Shown here piece by piece: positions 61,412-64,000 of a stretch of 64,000 bases of DNA. Position 1 is the stretch's first letter. Every line of letters starts with the position of its first letter. Location of the stretch: positions 600,467 to 664,466 of the forward strand of contig JAHNZQ020000308.1 in the NCBI GenBank assembly GCA_019155205.2. Direction: 5' to 3'. Source of the stretch: Gracilaria vermiculophylla (lineage: Eukaryota; Rhodophyta; Florideophyceae; Gracilariales; Gracilariaceae). A model generated the notes under the pieces. That model made no database searches, was not told the DNA's origin, and saw nothing but the letters and a program-made list of their open reading frames with translations. The translations under genes were made by a program, and so were the position numbers.

Positions 61412-64000
61412 ATGAGTTCTTCACCGGCCAGGGGGAGTCAAGCAGCACCGTCCTCATCGCTTGATTTACATCGTTTTGTTTCCTCTCGTTCCCAACCATC
61501 CGCGGCCTCGCCTGTTCTCCGCATCCCTACTGCCCGAACTCCTGTGCCTCGCATCAGCGCGTCCCGCGCAGGTATTCCCCATATCACCTCTGGTCGCAAA
61601 AGTTCCTCCCGTGTCAAAGCTACCCGTCGGACAAGCTCAGCCCGCACAGCCACCGCTCGCACGGCTACCGGTCGCACTGCCACAGCTCGCACACCTACCG
61701 GTCGTACTGCCACAGCTCGCACAGCTACCGCCCGCACAAGTACTGCCCGCACTCGAGCGCAAACTGCACGATGCGAAGATTCGTACGTCGTGGCCGTCAT
61801 TGACAATCCCGTGCGTGAGGTCGGTCTTTGTGCATATGATGTCAATGGCTTCGTCGTGGAGCTTCGCCAGTTCACGGATTCGAATCTTTACACCACGCTT
61901 ATAAAGGTGCTTTGCGTTTTGTCTCCCATCGAAATCCTGCTCTCCTCGTCTAGTATGGGTGGTTTGTTGGTCCAGGCCATACACAATTCTCCCCATGTTT
62001 CTCACATCAAGCTCACGTACATAGGTAGAGCCTTCTTCAATGAGACTTATGGAGAACTGGCTGTGGAAAAACTTTCAAACCAACAATGCCCACACTTATC
62101 CCGCTTAGGTAGTACTCTTTACCTTGCAGTAGCTTGCTGTGGTGCCCTTGTCAAGTATCTTGAACACGTCGAGGACTGCGTTTTAGCTCCCTCAAGTCTC
62201 CATATTCATTTCAAGCCCAACGATGGCACCATGTTCCTCGATATGTCTGCGTTGGAAGGCCTTGAAGTTATAGCAAGCGCCAACCCTGCGCTGGGCTTTT
62301 CTGCGCCTCAATCTAACGCATGCTTGCTTCGCGCCATGGACCGTACAGTCACTCGTGCGGGCAAGAGATTTCTTCGTCGAGCAGTCTTGGAGCCTTCTGC
62401 GGACATACCCACTATTTCGATGAGGCAAGATGCGGTTGAGGAGCTTACCGACAATAACAAGACTTATTTCTCTGTGTTGGCTGCTTTACGCCAGTTTCCA
62501 GACCTCGAAAAGTCCATGGCCATCATCATGAATCGAGAAAATGCTCGTCTTCGCTCATTGGGAACTGCTTATGAGCCAGATCCGCTACTATCCGAAGGGA
62601 ATGAGGTAGGTACAGAATCTGAATTAGCTCCAGAGGACCCCGGTTTCATTCATGCTGGACCGCCATCTCCAGTACTCATCAGAACTATATTAAACATCAA
62701 AGCTGCTTTGGAGGCTGCTACCGAGCTGCTTGATATCACTCAAAACCTTGAGTCTCCGTTGATCCGTGGGATTGCAGGAAGCATGCGCAATCCGTCTCTG
62801 ACAAAGTTGCGGGAAGAAATCGACGATGTTATTGACCCTGATATCTTTCCTAACAAGAACTATGAGCGAATGCTCATGAACGGGGCTCTTGCGGTTCGAC
62901 ATGGTCGAAATGGTGAGTACATATCATTTCACTTGTTCACCATCCTTTTTGATAACTGACAGGAAATTAACTCTCGTTTATATCGTACTATCGACTTCCG
63001 AAGGCTATCTTGACATTCACAGAAAAACCATGGGCGAAAATGTAGAAGACATGGAAAGTCTGGCGGATGAAGTTCGCAAAAAGCACCAACTGCACAAGCT
63101 CGAACTGACTCTACACTCCAGAAGGGGTTACCATTTCAAAGTTCCATCGAAAATCTTGGGAGCAAGAAATCTCCCGGAAGACTTCATTTTAATCAACGAC
63201 GGCAAGAAATTTCATCATTTTACTTCGCCACAAATGGAGAGATTGAATGTGTTGTACAAGAATTCTATGAGCGAAATATGGAGGATTTCTGAACTGGAAC
63301 TGGGTATCCTTGTTGGCCAAATCCTTCAATCGCCGGTTATCACTGCTATTCATCGTCTCTGTGACTGTATCGCAATTCTTGACTGCTTGAGTTCGTTCGT
63401 CACGTACGCCACACGATGCTTGGACGACTTCGAAAGACCGAAGTTGACAGAGGATGGGCCAATTGATATCAAACAAGCATATCACCCCATAAGCCTCGAC
63501 ATTGCACGACAGAAACCAGTACCGAATGATGTTTTCCTTGACGAAACATCAGCTCTGCATATCATTTCTGGCCGGAACCAGGCGGGCAAATCTTTTTTCC
63601 TCAAGACTATGGGCTTGATTGTCATCATGGCGCACACAGGATGCTGGGTACCCGCCAAATACGCAACGATCCGGATTGTAAAGAGAATTGCGACCCGATT
63701 CGAAACTGGATACGATATATCTCGTCAACAGTCAAGCTTTTCGAAAGAGATGCAGGACGTATCAGCAATATTTGATTCCGTTCACTGCTCCCACCGAAGT
63801 GTCGAGAGAGCCCTGCAGTCTCAGGATTTCATGTCCCGAGGCTCCGGTCTGGATACTAAAGAGCCCCAGCCGTTTCCTAGTGCTTTGATCCTGATCGATG
63901 AGCTTGGTAGGTACACGTCAACTGTGGATGGGTTTTCTATTGCTTACGCTGTGCTAGAAGAACTGGCTGCTATTCCAAACGTCCTGACACTATGCACAAC
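61412..64000 (+). CDS. MSH4: MSH4, meiotic MutS homologue (3' end outside window)
   Basis: Exon 1 is 61412-62912 and exon 2 runs from 63004 past the window edge; 832 residues are seen. Splicing joins RHGRN to GYLDIHRKT in frame, matching the MSH4 helical-lever region. Order: basic Thr/Ala/Arg repeat leader (70-120); connector-like domain from YVVAVIDNPVREVG; lever and clamp with QSNACLLRAMDRTVTRAGKR; ATPase with Walker A GRNQAGKS (690-697), DISRQQSSFSKEM, and Walker B LILIDELGR (Asp799-Glu800). The N-terminal mismatch-binding domain of MSH2/6-type proteins is absent, as expected for MSH4. MSH4 pairs with MSH5 to stabilise Holliday-junction intermediates and promote crossovers, so this organism probably has meiosis. 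The Walker A segment has GRNQAGKSF where most MutS proteins have GPNMxGKST. Confidence 0.92.
61630..61755. repeat. ~15-bp tandem repeat in MSH4 coding sequence
   Basis: About eight imperfect copies of a 15-base unit coding Ala-Arg-Thr-Ala-Thr. The repeat unit is a multiple of three, so expansion or contraction keeps the reading frame. Confidence 0.85.
62913..63003 (+). other. intron in MSH4 (91 nt)
   Basis: GTGAGT at 62913 to ...TTCCGAAG ending at 63003, phase 1. An earlier AG (62961-62962) would put the downstream exon out of frame. The chosen acceptor keeps the frame open to the window end and joins conserved sequence. Confidence 0.8.

Noticed and set aside
62961..62962. Earlier AG as MSH4 intron acceptor (50-nt intron)
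   Set aside because: It shifts the downstream exon out of the MSH4 frame. The AG at 63002-63003 keeps frame and homology.

Overview
This window is eukaryotic nuclear DNA: large protein genes with hardly any introns, GC-rich divergent promoters, Ty3/gypsy retroelements, long microsatellites and assembly gaps. The gene set (UTP20, MSH4, a GIGYF-type GYF protein, an SPX transporter, a plastid-style RsfS/Iojap protein) suggests a compact, meiotic, probably photosynthetic protist. A red alga fits best: nearly all genes are intronless and the RsfS leader has a Phe near its N-terminus. No ribosomal or organellar marker confirms this, so the assignment is an inference.

Layout. Positions 1-10059 hold two decayed, same-strand copies of a chromodomain Ty3/gypsy element (copies A and B) with three LTRs at 4604-5156, 5231-5781 and 9506-10059. 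Between the chromodomain and the 3' LTR each copy carries a gene on the opposite strand. Its start and stop positions match between copies, and the differences between copies favour its third codon positions. This is the most interesting signal in the window. Positions 10060-12030 are AT-rich and empty. Positions 12031-20622 encode UTP20 (minus), which diverges across a very GC-rich promoter from a PH-AGC kinase (22481-24682, plus). After a gene-poor stretch come two related minus-strand secretory coiled-coil membrane proteins (29382-33469), a DeSI/PPPDE-PUL protein (34282-35622, minus) and a METTL25-type protein (36366-37682, plus). The METTL25 gene is convergent, with one base between stop codons, with an unknown gene (37684-38571).

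A sequence-poor stretch with a CT microsatellite and a 100-N gap leads to the GIGYF-like gene (41338-45969, minus), an SPX-SLC13 transporter (46788-49241, minus) and a second PH-AGC kinase (51071-52684, minus). That kinase diverges, across a GC-rich and poly(G) region, from a MESD-like ER protein (54538-55191, plus). Next are a two-exon RsfS/Iojap gene (55306-56242, minus), an unknown helical-repeat protein (58036-60747, minus) and MSH4 (61412 to the window edge, plus), which has one intron.

The genes do not form one pathway. They cover ribosome biogenesis, translation control, phosphate or anion transport, signalling, secretion and meiotic recombination, a normal mix for a housekeeping region. 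Many computed frames begin at non-ATG codons. I chose the first in-frame ATG that keeps the conserved domain, so several CDS starts lie inside longer open frames.
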